Assembly: GCF_003634695.1 (NCBI RefSeq) | Contig: NZ_RBWV01000016.1 | Location: 152,259-216,258, forward strand | Source of the DNA: Motilibacter peucedani | GTDB taxonomy: Bacteria; Actinomycetota; Actinomycetes; Motilibacterales; Motilibacteraceae | DNA length: 64,000 nucleotides | Reading direction: 5' to 3' | Part shown: positions 8,553-18,463 of the stretch, one piece after another | Numbering within the stretch: position 1 is the first letter of the stretch | How the letters are laid out: each line of letters opens with the position of its first letter | Made by a program: the position numbers and the translations under genes | The notes under the pieces: model-generated | What the model saw: the letters and a program-made list of their open reading frames with translations, nothing else | What the model was told of the DNA's origin: nothing | Database searches by the model: none

Positions 8553-9428
8553 GTGAGCGACTCGACCGCCGGCGCCGGGCTGCTCGTCCTCGCAGGCACT
8601 CCCATCGGCGACGTCGCCGACGCCCCGCCGCGCCTGGCCGCCGAGCTCGCCGCCGCCGACGTCGTGGCCGCCGAGGACACCCGGCGCCTGCGCCGGCTCT
8701 GCGACGGGCTGGGGGTCGACCCGCCGAGCCGGGTCGTGAGCTACTTCGAGGGCAACGAGGTGGCCCGCACGAGGGAGCTGGCCGACGCCCTCACCGGCGG
8801 TGCGCGCGTGCTGCTGGTCACCGACGCCGGCATGCCCAGCGTCTCCGACCCGGGCTACCGCCTGGTCGCTGCCGCCGTCGAGCGCGGCGTGCGGGTCACC
8901 GCCGTGCCCGGCCCCTCGGCGGTCCTGACCGCGGTCGCGCTCTCGGGCCTGCCGGCCGACCGCTTCTGCTTCGAGGGCTTCCTGCCGCGCAAGGCCGGCG
9001 AGCGGGCCAGGCGGCTGGCCGAGCTGGCGGAGGAACCGCGTACGACCGTGTTCTTCGAGGCACCCCACCGGCTGGCCGCCGCCCTCGCCGACCTGGCCAC
9101 CGCCTTCGGCGACGACCGGCCGTCGGCCGTCTGCCGCGAGCTGACCAAGACCTACGAGGAGGTACGCCGCGGCCCTCTCGGCGAGCTCGCGCGGTGGGCG
9201 GCTGAAGGCGTACGCGGTGAGATCACGGTGGTCGTCGCGGGCTTCGTGGCGCCCGCCGGCGACGAGGTGGACGACGAGGCGCTCGCCTCGGCCGTCGCCG
9301 AGCGCGAGGACGACGGGCTCGACCGCAAGGCTGCGCTCGCCGCGGTGGCGACGGCGACGGGCGTGCCGAAGCGCCGGGTCTACGCCGCGGTCCTCGCGGC
9401 CAAGCTGGCCGACTCGCCCGAACACTAG
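8553..9428 (+). CDS. rsmI: 16S rRNA (cytidine-1402-2'-O)-methyltransferase RsmI
   Basis: Uses S-adenosylmethionine to methylate the 2'-hydroxyl of C1402 in the decoding centre of the small ribosomal subunit. The 291-residue protein has the tetrapyrrole-methylase fold: GTPIGD near the start, the AEDTR motif, the TDAGMPSVSDPG loop, the VPGPSAVLTA SAM-binding segment, and FEGFLPRK. The C-terminal helical region (DRKAALAAVA...VPKRRVY) is also typical. The GTG at 8553 lies 7 nt after a TAGGGT box, so the message is probably leaderless. The stop codon TAG forms part of the next promoter's -10 box. Confidence 0.95.
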   Translation: MSDSTAGAGLLVLAGTPIGDVADAPPRLAAELAAADVVAAEDTRRLRRLCDGLGVDPPSRVVSYFEGNEVARTRELADALTGGARVLLVTDAGMPSVSDPGYRLVAAAVERGVRVTAVPGPSAVLTAVALSGLPADRFCFEGFLPRKAGERARRLAELAEEPRTTVFFEAPHRLAAALADLATAFGDDRPSAVCRELTKTYEEVRRGPLGELARWAAEGVRGEITVVVAGFVAPAGDEVDDEALASAVAEREDDGLDRKAALAAVATATGVPKRRVYAAVLAAKLADSPEH

Positions 9429-9431
9429 GCT
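9426..9431 (+). promoter_or_regulatory. -10 hexamer TAGGCT, likely leaderless promoter of metG
   Basis: TAGGCT ends 6 nt before the metG ATG at 9438 and includes the stop codon of rsmI. The spacing predicts a leaderless metG message independent of rsmI read-through. The GGGGG run between box and ATG could also act as a weak ribosome binding site. Confidence 0.45.
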
Positions 9432-9437
9432 GGGGGC

Positions 9438-11225
9438 ATGTCCCGCCCTGTGCTCACCGCGGTCGCGTGGCCGTACGCCAACGGCCCGCGCCACATCGGC
9501 CACGTCTCCGGCTTCGGAGTCCCCTCCGACGTCTTCAGCCGCTACATGCGGATGGCCGGCCACGACGTGCTGATGGTGAGCGGCACCGACGAGCACGGCA
9601 CGCCGATCCAGGTGCAGGCCGACAACGAGGGCGTCACCGCCCGCGAGCTGGCCGACCGCTACAACGCGGTCATCGTCGAGGACCTGCGCGGGCTCGGGCT
9701 GTCCTACGACCTGTTCACCCGCACCACCACCGGCAACCACTACGCGGTGGTGCAGGGACTGTTCGAGACGCTGCACCGCAACGGCTACATCGTGGCGCAG
9801 ACCACGATGGGCGCGATCTCGCCGAGCACCGGCCGCACCCTGCCCGACCGCTACATCGAGGGCACCTGCCCCATCTGCGGCTACGACGGCGCCCGCGGCG
9901 ACCAGTGCGACAACTGCGGCAACCAGCTCGACCCCACGGACCTCATCGACCCGCGCTCCCGCATCAACGGCGAGACGCCGAACTTCGTCGAGACCGAGCA
10001 CTTCTTCCTCGACCTGCCGGCCGTCGCCGACGCGCTGACCGAGTGGCTGAAGACGCGTGAGGACTGGCGGCCCAACGTCCTGAAGTTCTCGCAGAACCTC
10101 ATCGACGACCTGCACCCGCGCGCCATCACCCGCGACCTCGAGTGGGGCGTGCCCATCCCGCTCGAGGGCTGGGCCGACCGCAACGACAAGCGGATCTACG
10201 TGTGGTTCGACGCGGTCATCGGCTACCTCTCGGCGAGCATCGAGTGGGCGCGCCGCTCGGGCGACCCCGACGCGTGGCAGAAGTGGTGGCGCAACCGCGA
10301 GGCCGACGCCTACTACTTCATGGGCAAGGACAACATCGTCTTCCACTCGGTCATCTGGCCGGCGATCCTGCTGGGCTACGACGGCAAGGGCTCGAAGGGC
10401 GGCGAGCCCGGGCCGCTCGGCGAGCTCGACCTGCCGACCGAGATCGTGTCGAGCGAGTTCCTCACGATGGAGGGCAAGAAGTTCTCGTCCTCGCGCTCGG
10501 TCGTCATCTACGTGCGCGACTTCCTCGAGCGCTACGACGCCGACGCCCTGCGCTACTTCATCTGCGTCGCCGGCCCGGAGAACCAGGACACCGACTTCAC
10601 CTGGGCCGAGTTCCGCCGCCGCAACAACGACGAGCTCGTCGCCGGCTGGGGCAACCTGGTCAACCGCTCGATCTCCATGGCGGCGAAGTACAACGGCGCC
10701 GTGCCGACCCCCGGCGAGCTGACCGAGGCCGACCAGGCGCTGCTGCGCACCGTGGAGGCGGGCTTCGCGACCGTCGGCGAGCTGATCGAGAAGCACCGGC
10801 AGAAGAACGCCATCACCGAGGCGATGCGCGTGGTCGGCGAGGCCAACAAGTACCTCAGCGACCAGGCGCCTTGGAAGCTCAAGGACGATCCCGCCCGCCG
10901 CGACACCGTGCTCTTCACCGCGCTGCAGGCGATCTCCGACTGCAACACCCTGCTCGCGCCGTTCCTGCCCCACTCGGCGCAGCAGGTGCACGAGGCGCTC
11001 GGCGGCACCGGCACCTTCTCGCCGCTGCCGCGGATCGAGCAGGTCGACGACCTCGACGGCGGGCCGGCCTACCCGGTCCTCACCGGCGACTACTCGCAGG
11101 TGCCCACCTGGGAGCCGCGCCCGATCGCGGCAGGCACGCCGCTCCAGCCGCCGACGCCGATCTTCACCAAGCTCGACGAGTCGGTCGTCGCCGAAGAGCT
11201 GGCGCGGCTGGAGAAGCCTGAGTGA
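9438..11225 (+). CDS. metG: Methionyl-tRNA synthetase
   Basis: Charges tRNA-Met with methionine using ATP. The 595-residue protein has the class I catalytic core with HIGH at residues 19-22 and the second signature as KKFSSSR near residues 346-352. A zinc-knuckle insertion carries Cys 144, 147, 157 and 160. The anticodon-binding helical domain follows; there is no C-terminal tRNA-binding EMAP-like domain, so this is the short form. The ATG start is followed directly by the conserved [10 protein letters not shown]. The stop overlaps the tatD start by 4 nt. Confidence 0.98.
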   Translation: MSRPVLTAVAWPYANGPRHIGHVSGFGVPSDVFSRYMRMAGHDVLMVSGTDEHGTPIQVQADNEGVTARELADRYNAVIVEDLRGLGLSYDLFTRTTTGNHYAVVQGLFETLHRNGYIVAQTTMGAISPSTGRTLPDRYIEGTCPICGYDGARGDQCDNCGNQLDPTDLIDPRSRINGETPNFVETEHFFLDLPAVADALTEWLKTREDWRPNVLKFSQNLIDDLHPRAITRDLEWGVPIPLEGWADRNDKRIYVWFDAVIGYLSASIEWARRSGDPDAWQKWWRNREADAYYFMGKDNIVFHSVIWPAILLGYDGKGSKGGEPGPLGELDLPTEIVSSEFLTMEGKKFSSSRSVVIYVRDFLERYDADALRYFICVAGPENQDTDFTWAEFRRRNNDELVAGWGNLVNRSISMAAKYNGAVPTPGELTEADQALLRTVEAGFATVGELIEKHRQKNAITEAMRVVGEANKYLSDQAPWKLKDDPARRDTVLFTALQAISDCNTLLAPFLPHSAQQVHEALGGTGTFSPLPRIEQVDDLDGGPAYPVLTGDYSQVPTWEPRPIAAGTPLQPPTPIFTKLDESVVAEELARLEKPE

Positions 11226-12094
11226 CCGAGCAGCCGACCCGTGCTCGCCAGGCCGGGGAGCGCACCCGCGACCTGACCCCGCCGCCTGCGCCGGAGCCGC
11301 TGCCGCTGCCGGTCGCCGACGCGCACTGCCACCTCGACATCGCCGACGGTGACACGTGGACCCCGGCCGAGCAGGCGATCTCGGCGGCGGCCGCGGTGGG
11401 CGTCCCGCGCATCGTGCAGGTCGGCTGCGACCGCCCGGGCGTCGCCTGGGCGGTGCAGGCGGCCGAGCGGTTCGAGGCCGTGGTGGCGGCCGTCGCCATG
11501 CACCCCAACGAGGCGCCCCTGCTCGCCGAGAGCGGGCTGCTCGACGACGCCCTCGCGGAGGTCGACGCGGCTGGGTCGCACCCCCGCGTACGCGCCATCG
11601 GCGAGACAGGTCTCGACTTCTTCCGCACCGGCCCCGAGGGCCGGGCGGCGCAGGAGCAGAGCTTCCGCGACCACATCACGGTCGCCGACCGGCACGGCAA
11701 GCCGGTGATGATCCACGACCGCGACGCCCACGCCGACGTGCTGCGCGTGCTCGCCGACCGGGCGCCCGACCGCGTGGTCTTCCACTGCTTCTCGGGCGAC
11801 GCCGCGATGGCGGAGCACTGCGTGCAGCGCGGCTGGTTCCTGTCGTTCGCCGGCACGGTGACGTTCAAGAACGCCGAGGGCCTGCGCGACGCCCTGCGGG
11901 TGGCGCCGCTCGAGAACCTGCTGGTCGAGACCGACGCGCCGTTCCTGACCCCGACTCCCTTCCGCGGGCGGCCCAACGCGTCCTATCTCGTGCCGCTCAC
12001 CGTCCGGCTGATGGCCGAGGTCAAGGGCGTGGCGGTCGAGACGATGTGCGAGGCGCTCGCCGCCAACACCGAGCGCGCGTTCGGCGCCTGGTGA
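11222..12094 (+). CDS. tatD: TatD family metal-dependent deoxyribonuclease
   Basis: TatD proteins are amidohydrolase-fold nucleases that act on DNA with 3' ends and have a role in DNA repair. The 290-residue protein has the DAHCHLD metal-binding motif near residues 36-42, the GETGLDFF segment, HDRDAHAD with metal-binding His, VFHCFSGD and the late [10 protein letters not shown] motif. The first 35 or so residues form a Pro-rich extension not needed for the fold. GTG at 11222 overlaps the metG stop. In mycobacteria rpfB lies between tatD and rsmA; here tatD overlaps rsmA directly. Confidence 0.95.
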   Translation: MTEQPTRARQAGERTRDLTPPPAPEPLPLPVADAHCHLDIADGDTWTPAEQAISAAAAVGVPRIVQVGCDRPGVAWAVQAAERFEAVVAAVAMHPNEAPLLAESGLLDDALAEVDAAGSHPRVRAIGETGLDFFRTGPEGRAAQEQSFRDHITVADRHGKPVMIHDRDAHADVLRVLADRAPDRVVFHCFSGDAAMAEHCVQRGWFLSFAGTVTFKNAEGLRDALRVAPLENLLVETDAPFLTPTPFRGRPNASYLVPLTVRLMAEVKGVAVETMCEALAANTERAFGAW

Positions 12095-12939
12095 GCGACG
12101 CGCAGCTGCTCGGGCCCGCGGAGGTGCGCGCGCTGGCCGCCGAGCTCGGCGTCCGGCCGACCAAGCAGCTCGGGCAGAACTTCGTCATCGACCACGGCAC
12201 CGTGCGCCGGATCGTGCGCACCGCTGGCCTGCGCGACGACGACGTCGTGCTCGAGGTGGGCCCCGGTCTCGGGTCGCTGACCCTCGCCCTGCTCCCGCAC
12301 GCCGCCCGGGTGACCGCCGTCGAGATCGACCCGGTGCTGGCTGCGCGGCTCCCGCGCACGGTCGCCGAACGCGCCCCCGGGCTGGTCGACCGCTTCGAGG
12401 TCGTCAACGCAGACGCGCTGCAGGTGGAGACGCTGCCCGGCCCGCCGCCCACCGCCCTGGTCGCCAACCTGCCCTACAACGTCGCGGTTCCCGTGCTGCT
12501 CCACCTGCTCGAGCGCTTCGCGACGATCCGCACGACGCTGGTCATGGTGCAGAGCGAGGTGGCCGACCGGCTGGCGGCCGAGCCGGGCAGCCGGGTCTAC
12601 GGCGTGCCGAGCGTCAAGGCGCAGTGGTACGCGTCGGTGGCCCGCGCCGGCTCCGTCGGCCGGGCGGTCTTCTGGCCCGCGCCGAACGTCGACAGCGGCC
12701 TGGTCGCTCTCGAGCGTCGCGACCCACCGGCCACCACCGCCACCCGAGAGCAGGTGTTCGCGCTGGTCGACGCCGCGTTCGCGCAGCGGCGCAAGGGGCT
12801 GCGGGCGGCGCTGGCCGGGTGGGCCGGTTCGCCCGCGGCGGCCGAGGAGCGGCTGCGGGCCGCCGGCATCCCGCCGCTCACCCGCGGCGAGGCGCTCACC
12901 GTCGCCGACTTCGCCCGGCTGGCGGCCACGGCCCCCTGA
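12091..12939 (+). CDS. rsmA: 16S rRNA (adenine-1518/1519-N6)-dimethyltransferase RsmA (KsgA)
   Basis: Dimethylates two adjacent adenosines in the last helix of 16S rRNA during small-subunit assembly. The 282-residue protein has the [10 protein letters not shown] start, the SAM-binding [11 protein letters not shown] motif, the acidic EID at the end of strand 2, and the catalytic NLPYNVAVP motif. The C-terminal helical subdomain ends with the usual R-GEAL-V-FARL pattern. GTG at 12091 overlaps the tatD stop by 4 nt. The gene lies just before ispE, a common actinobacterial order. Confidence 0.97.
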   Translation: MSDAQLLGPAEVRALAAELGVRPTKQLGQNFVIDHGTVRRIVRTAGLRDDDVVLEVGPGLGSLTLALLPHAARVTAVEIDPVLAARLPRTVAERAPGLVDRFEVVNADALQVETLPGPPPTALVANLPYNVAVPVLLHLLERFATIRTTLVMVQSEVADRLAAEPGSRVYGVPSVKAQWYASVARAGSVGRAVFWPAPNVDSGLVALERRDPPATTATREQVFALVDAAFAQRRKGLRAALAGWAGSPAAAEERLRAAGIPPLTRGEALTVADFARLAATAP

Positions 12940-12947
12940 ACGACACC

Positions 12948-12953
12948 TACGAT
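12948..12953 (+). promoter_or_regulatory. Candidate -10 box TACGAT upstream of ispE
   Basis: TACGAT fits TANNNT and lies about 39 nt before the ispE ATG. It would give a short leader that holds the GAAGGGA ribosome binding site at 12977-12983. Confidence 0.35.
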
Positions 12954-12992
12954 CGGACGTCAGCAAGGCACGCCACGAAGGGATCCGTACGC

Positions 12993-13907
12993 ATGGGGCA
13001 CGTCGCTGTGCGCGTGCCGGCGAAGGTCAACCTCCAGCTCGCGGTCGGGCCCCTGCGTGCCGACGGCTACCACGACCTCGCGACCGTGTTCCACGCCGTC
13101 TCGCTCTTCGACGAGGTGCACGCCGAGGACTGCCCGGCGCTCGAGGTCGTGACCACCGGACCGCAGGCCGACGCGGTGCCCGGCGGTGCCGACAACCTCG
13201 CCGGGCGGGCGGCCACCCTGCTCGCGGCGCGTGCCGGGCGGGCGCCGGAGGTGCGGCTGACCATCCGCAAGGACATCCCCGTCGCCGGCGGCATGGCCGG
13301 CGGCAGTGCCGACGCCGCGGCCGCGCTGGTCGCGTGCGACGCGCTGTGGGGCCTCGACCTCGGCCGCGAGGCGCTCGCGGGGCTGGCCGCGGAGCTCGGC
13401 AGCGACGTACCGTTCGCGCTGCTCGGCGGCACCGCTGTCGGCCTCGGCCGCGGCGAGCGGCTCACCCCGGCACTGGCCCGAGGCGGCTTCACCTGGGTCT
13501 TCGCCCTGGCGCACCAGGGGCTGGCGACGCCGCAGGTCTTCGCCGAGTGCGACCGCCAGCGCGCCGGCACCGCCGTCCCGGAGGCTGCGGTCTCCGAGCC
13601 GCTGATGGCCGCCCTGCGCGCCGGCGACCCGGTGGCGCTGGGCCGGGCGCTGGGCAACGACCTGCAGCCCGCAGCCCTCGCGCTGCGCCCGGAGCTCGGA
13701 GCCCTGCTCGAGCTCGGCCGCGCGCACGGGGCGCTCGGCGCGGTCCTCAGCGGCAGCGGCCCCACCTGCGCCTTCCTCGTCGAGAGCCGCGACGCCGGCC
13801 TCGCGCTGGGCGACGTCCTGCTCGCGAGCGGCGACGTGCGCGACGTCCGGCACGCCCACGGCCCCGTGCACGGGGCCCGCACCATCACCCCGCGCGTGGA
13901 GGACTGA
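12993..13907 (+). CDS. ispE: 4-diphosphocytidyl-2-C-methyl-D-erythritol kinase
   Basis: Phosphorylates CDP-methylerythritol with ATP in the non-mevalonate isoprenoid pathway, which also feeds the polyprenyl-phosphate carriers needed by the glycan genes in this window. The 304-residue GHMP kinase has the early VRVPAKVNLQL motif with the active-site Lys, the ATP-binding VAGGMAGGSADAAAAL loop, the SDVPF segment with a conserved catalytic Asp, and the late LSGSGPTCAFL motif. The ATG at 12993 has a GAAGGGA Shine-Dalgarno sequence. The ABC-F gene begins 5 nt after its stop. Confidence 0.97.
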   Translation: MGHVAVRVPAKVNLQLAVGPLRADGYHDLATVFHAVSLFDEVHAEDCPALEVVTTGPQADAVPGGADNLAGRAATLLAARAGRAPEVRLTIRKDIPVAGGMAGGSADAAAALVACDALWGLDLGREALAGLAAELGSDVPFALLGGTAVGLGRGERLTPALARGGFTWVFALAHQGLATPQVFAECDRQRAGTAVPEAAVSEPLMAALRAGDPVALGRALGNDLQPAALALRPELGALLELGRAHGALGAVLSGSGPTCAFLVESRDAGLALGDVLLASGDVRDVRHAHGPVHGARTITPRVED

Positions 13908-13912
13908 TCCCG

Positions 13913-15700
<1,788 letters not shown>

Positions 15701-15713
15701 GCGGGGCGTCCGC

Positions 15714-15719
15714 TACGGT
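15714..15719 (+). promoter_or_regulatory. Candidate -10 box TACGGT of the secreted Cys protein gene
   Basis: TACGGT fits TANNNT and ends 27 nt before the GTG start at 15747. A GAGGAG ribosome binding site lies between them. Confidence 0.35.
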
Positions 15720-15746
15720 GCCTGCACCCGACCCCGAGGAGCACCC

Positions 15747-16142
15747 GTGCGCCGTCTCGTCGCCGCCCTGACCTGTGCCGTCACCGCCGTCGCCAGCGCC
15801 GTCGTGCTCGCGGCGCCGGCCTCCGCAGCCGGTCACCAGACCTACACCGCCTACAGCGACGGCAGCCCGGACGGCACCAACCGCTCGTTGGCCGTCTTCT
15901 ACTCCTACGGCGACCTGCTGGTGGGCTGCGACATGTCGAAGGACGGGCACCACTCGGTCGTCGTCTACTACGCGCGCGGGATGTCGGGATCGCGCGCGGT
16001 GCACAACCACAACGGCGCCGGCGGCCAGTGCACGCGCACCAGGCTCGACCTGCCCGAGGGCACCGACCTCGTCTTCCAGTCCTGCATCGGCGAGGGCTCG
16101 CGCATCTACGCCTGCGGCGACACCGTCGCGGCGACCGCCTAG
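15747..16142 (+). CDS. Small secreted protein with four cysteines, function unknown
   Basis: No family recognised. The 131-residue product has a clear Sec signal peptide (Arg-rich start, Ala/Val-rich core, AAPASAAG cleavage region near residue 28). The mature part of about 100 residues is rich in Tyr and Gly and has four Cys residues (GCDMS, GQCTR, SCIGE, ACGD), which may form two disulphide bonds outside the cell. GTG start is preceded by GAGGAG. It stands alone between the ABC-F gene and an ECF sigma factor, so it could belong to the sigma factor's regulon; that is only inference from proximity. Confidence 0.7.
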   Translation: MRRLVAALTCAVTAVASAVVLAAPASAAGHQTYTAYSDGSPDGTNRSLAVFYSYGDLLVGCDMSKDGHHSVVVYYARGMSGSRAVHNHNGAGGQCTRTRLDLPEGTDLVFQSCIGEGSRIYACGDTVAATA

Positions 16143-16197
16143 CGGCCCGGGGCGGGTGCCTCCGTAACGCCAGGGGGTGCTCGTGGCATGTAGAGGT

Positions 16198-16755
16198 GTG
16201 ACACCGACAGACAGCTCGCTGCTCCGCTCGGCCGGCCACGACCCGGCGGCCTTCCGCGCGCTCTACGAGCGCTACGCCGAAGCCCTGCACGGCTTCTTCG
16301 TGCGCCGCACGGGGGAGCCGGACGCGGCGCTCGACCTCACCGCCGAGACGTTCGCGCAGGCGTGGACCCACCGGCACCGGTTCGACGACGTCCACGACGG
16401 CTCCTGCGGTCCGTGGCTGTTCGGCATCGCACGCAACCTGCTGCTGCGCGCGGTGCGCGACCGGCGGCTCGCGATGGAGGCGAGCGAGCGCATGCGGCTC
16501 TCGCTCGCCCGCTCCGGCGCGACGCCCGGGCCGGAGTGGGTCGACGGGCTCGAGGTCGACCTGCTCGAGGCCCTCGCGGGTCTGCCCGAGGGCCAGCGCC
16601 GCGCTGTCGAGCTCCGCGTCCTCGACGACCAGCCCTACGAGCGGGTCGCTGCCGAGCTCGGCGTCTCCCCAGGCGCTGCGAGGGTCCGCGTGTCGCGCGG
16701 GATCTCGCAGCTGCGTACGTCCCTCGACCCCCACCTCGGGAAGGACCCCTCATGA
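16198..16755 (+). CDS. ECF-type RNA polymerase sigma factor
   Basis: A 185-residue sigma-70 family protein with only regions 2 and 4. Region 2 is seen in the segment around LYERYAEALHGFF and the following DLTAETFAQAW; region 4 in LPEGQRRAVELRVLDD and the helix-turn-helix YERVAAELGVSPGAARVRVSR. It would direct RNA polymerase to a small set of stress or surface promoters. GTG at 16198 is preferred over an in-frame ATG at 16177, because homologues begin near the TDSSLLRSA segment and the extension MLVACRG adds nothing typical. The stop overlaps the next gene by 4 nt (ATGA). Confidence 0.9.
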   Translation: MTPTDSSLLRSAGHDPAAFRALYERYAEALHGFFVRRTGEPDAALDLTAETFAQAWTHRHRFDDVHDGSCGPWLFGIARNLLLRAVRDRRLAMEASERMRLSLARSGATPGPEWVDGLEVDLLEALAGLPEGQRRAVELRVLDDQPYERVAAELGVSPGAARVRVSRGISQLRTSLDPHLGKDPS

Positions 16756-17252
16756 CCGCGCTGCCCCCTGCCCTCGCCGCCCTCGGCGACGACCTCGAGC
16801 GCGCCGTCGCGGCGCAGGTCGCCGGAACGGTGCGCACCCGGCGTACGCGTCGCCTGCGCTCGCGCCACGCGGTCGCCGCGCTCGTCGCCGGCGGTGTCGT
16901 GTCGCTGGCCGGCACCGCCGCCGCGGTCGTCGCGCTCGGCCCGGACGAGGTCGCCACCGGCATGCCGGCCGGCTCCATGGCCTTCGCCGGGGTCACGCCG
17001 GCGTGCACCGACGAGGGCCGCAGCACCTTCCGCTGCACTGTCGCCGGCGGTGTGCGCAGCACCGAGGTGAGCGACTGGACGGGCACGATCGAACCCTTCA
17101 CCGACGCCCGCTCGACGATCGCCGGAGGCTGCGTGTCGCAGGACGCGAAGGGCGTGCTGTGGCTCTGCTACGGCGGTCAGAAGGCGGTCGACATGCAGCT
17201 CATCGGCCCTGACTACCTGGGCCAGCACAGCTCCGGCCCCAGCGTCGGCTAG
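16752..17252 (+). CDS. Single-TM protein coupled to the ECF sigma factor (possible anti-sigma or sensor)
   Basis: A 166-residue protein: a short cytosolic part (residues 1-37, with a basic RTRRTRRLRSR stretch), one TM helix (about 38-62), and an outer domain of about 100 residues with four Cys (TPACTDEG, FRCTV, GGCVS, LWLCYGG). It is translationally coupled to the sigma gene through an ATGA overlap, the usual position of an anti-sigma factor. The zinc-binding HxxxCxxC motif of ZAS anti-sigma proteins is absent and the inner part is short, so the role is open. Its TAG stop shares the CTAG palindrome with the stop of the convergent MarR gene. Confidence 0.75.
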   Translation: MTALPPALAALGDDLERAVAAQVAGTVRTRRTRRLRSRHAVAALVAGGVVSLAGTAAAVVALGPDEVATGMPAGSMAFAGVTPACTDEGRSTFRCTVAGGVRSTEVSDWTGTIEPFTDARSTIAGGCVSQDAKGVLWLCYGGQKAVDMQLIGPDYLGQHSSGPSVG

Positions 17253-17743
17253 TCGTCGAGCGGCAGCAGCAGGGTGCGCAGCGCCGCCACCAGCGCGCTG
17301 CGCGCCGGCTCGTCGAGGGGCGCGAGCAGCGCCCGCTCGCGGGCGACCAGGTCGCTCATCGCGCGGTCGACGGCCGCGGTCCCGCCCTCGGTGAGCAGCA
17401 CGCGCACCGACCGCCCGTCGGCGGCGTCGGGTACGCGCTCGACCAGTCCCCGCTCGACCAGCCGGCTGATGCGGTGGGTCATGGTGCCGGAGCTGACGAG
17501 GTTCTGCGTGACGAGCTGGCCCGGGGTGAGCGGCTCGCCGGCCCGGCGCAGGGCGGCCAGCACGTCGAACTCCCAGGCCTCGAGGCCGGACTCGTCGAGG
17601 GCGGCGCGCCGCTCGCGGTCGAGGTGGCGCGAGAGGCGCGACACCCGGCTCAGCACCGCCAGCGGCGAGACGTCGAGCTCGGGGCGCTGGGCCAGCCACG
17701 CCTCGAGCAGCCGGTCGACCTCGTCGCGCCCGGCGGCGCTCAG
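17249..17743 (-). CDS. MarR family transcriptional regulator with a probable CTG start
   Basis: A winged-helix regulator of 164 residues. The N-terminal EVDRLLEAWLAQRPELDVSP, the LEAWEFDVLAALRRAG helix and the LVERGLVERVPDAADGRSVRVLLTEGG wing match MarR proteins. No ATG, GTG or TTG stands where the conserved N-terminus should begin. A CTG at 17743 overlaps the TetR stop (CTGA) and has GGAG five nt upstream, copying the GTGA overlaps used elsewhere here. The only upstream canonical start, ATG at 17854, would overlap TetR by 115 nt; the first downstream GTG would cut conserved residues. The ligand and targets are unknown. Confidence 0.85.
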   Translation of the reverse strand: MSAAGRDEVDRLLEAWLAQRPELDVSPLAVLSRVSRLSRHLDRERRAALDESGLEAWEFDVLAALRRAGEPLTPGQLVTQNLVSSGTMTHRISRLVERGLVERVPDAADGRSVRVLLTEGGTAAVDRAMSDLVARERALLAPLDEPARSALVAALRTLLLPLDD

Positions 17744-18429
17744 CGCGACTCCAGCCGCGGCTTCGCCTCGAGGCCGGAGAGCCCGTTCCAGGCCAGGTTG
17801 ACCAGGTGGGCGGCCACCTCGTCCTTGCGCGGCTTGCGCACGTCGAGCCACCACTGGCCGGTCAGGGCCACCATGCCGACCAGCATCTGGGCGTACATCG
17901 GCGCGAACTTCTCGCTGAAGCCGCGGGACTTGAACTCGGCCACCATGATGTGCTCGACCTGGGTGCCGACGTCGCTCATGATGCTGCCGAAGGTGCCGGT
18001 CGCCGAGGCCACGGGGGAGTCGCGCACCAGGATGCGGAACCCGTCGCTCGAGGACTCGATGTAGTCGAGCAGCGCCAGCGCGGCCTGCTCGAGCAGCTCG
18101 CGGCTGCGTTCGGTCGCGGTCAGCGCGTTGGTCATCGAGCGCAGCAGGCTCTCGACCTCGCGGTCGACCACGACGGCGTAGAGCCCCTCCTTGCCGCCGA
18201 AGTGCTCGTAGACGACCGGCTTGGAGACGCCGGCCTGGGCGGCGATCTCCTCGACCGAGGTGCCCTCGAAGCCCTTGTCGGCGAACAGCTTTCGCCCGAT
18301 GTCGAGCAGCTGCTCGCGGCGCTCGCGGGCGGTCATCCGCACCCGCGAGGAGGCTCGGGGCGCGCTGCGACCGGCCGCCGCGCCCTTCGCCGGCGACCCG
18401 CTGGCGCGTCGGGCGGCGGGCGGGGTCAC
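17740..18429 (-). CDS. TetR family transcriptional regulator
   Basis: A 229-residue regulator. After a basic, Ala-Pro-rich tail of about 33 residues comes the TetR DNA-binding domain (RREQLLDIGRKLFADKGFEG, then the helix-turn-helix SVEEIAAQAGVSKPVVYEHFGGKEGLY), followed by an all-helical ligand domain. The GTG at 18429 is preceded by GGGAGG at good spacing. M. tuberculosis has a TetR gene (Rv1019) in the same neighbourhood near mfd and glmU. The first helix and the length recall regulators of lipid or surface functions, but the ligand is unknown. The MarR gene downstream is coupled through CTGA. Confidence 0.92.
   Translation of the reverse strand: MTPPAARRASGSPAKGAAAGRSAPRASSRVRMTARERREQLLDIGRKLFADKGFEGTSVEEIAAQAGVSKPVVYEHFGGKEGLYAVVVDREVESLLRSMTNALTATERSRELLEQAALALLDYIESSSDGFRILVRDSPVASATGTFGSIMSDVGTQVEHIMVAEFKSRGFSEKFAPMYAQMLVGMVALTGQWWLDVRKPRKDEVAAHLVNLAWNGLSGLEAKPRLESR
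17749..17752 (-). promoter_or_regulatory. Shine-Dalgarno GGAG supporting the CTG start of the MarR gene
   Basis: On the minus strand GGAG is followed by five bases (TCGCG) and then CTG, whose last two bases begin the TGA stop of the TetR gene. The spacing is normal for initiation and decides in favour of CTG. Confidence 0.5.
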
Positions 18430-18463
18430 CTGCTCATCCTCCCACCGGGGCAGGGGTGTGCGA

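Noticed and set aside
9429..9437. Riboswitch or T-box in front of metG
   Set aside because: There is no space: rsmI ends 9 nt before the metG ATG, and the -10 box lies in that gap.
16177..16197. ATG 16177 as the start of the ECF sigma factor
   Set aside because: It adds only MLVACRG, has no suitable ribosome binding site, and the GTG at 16198 fits the family start better.
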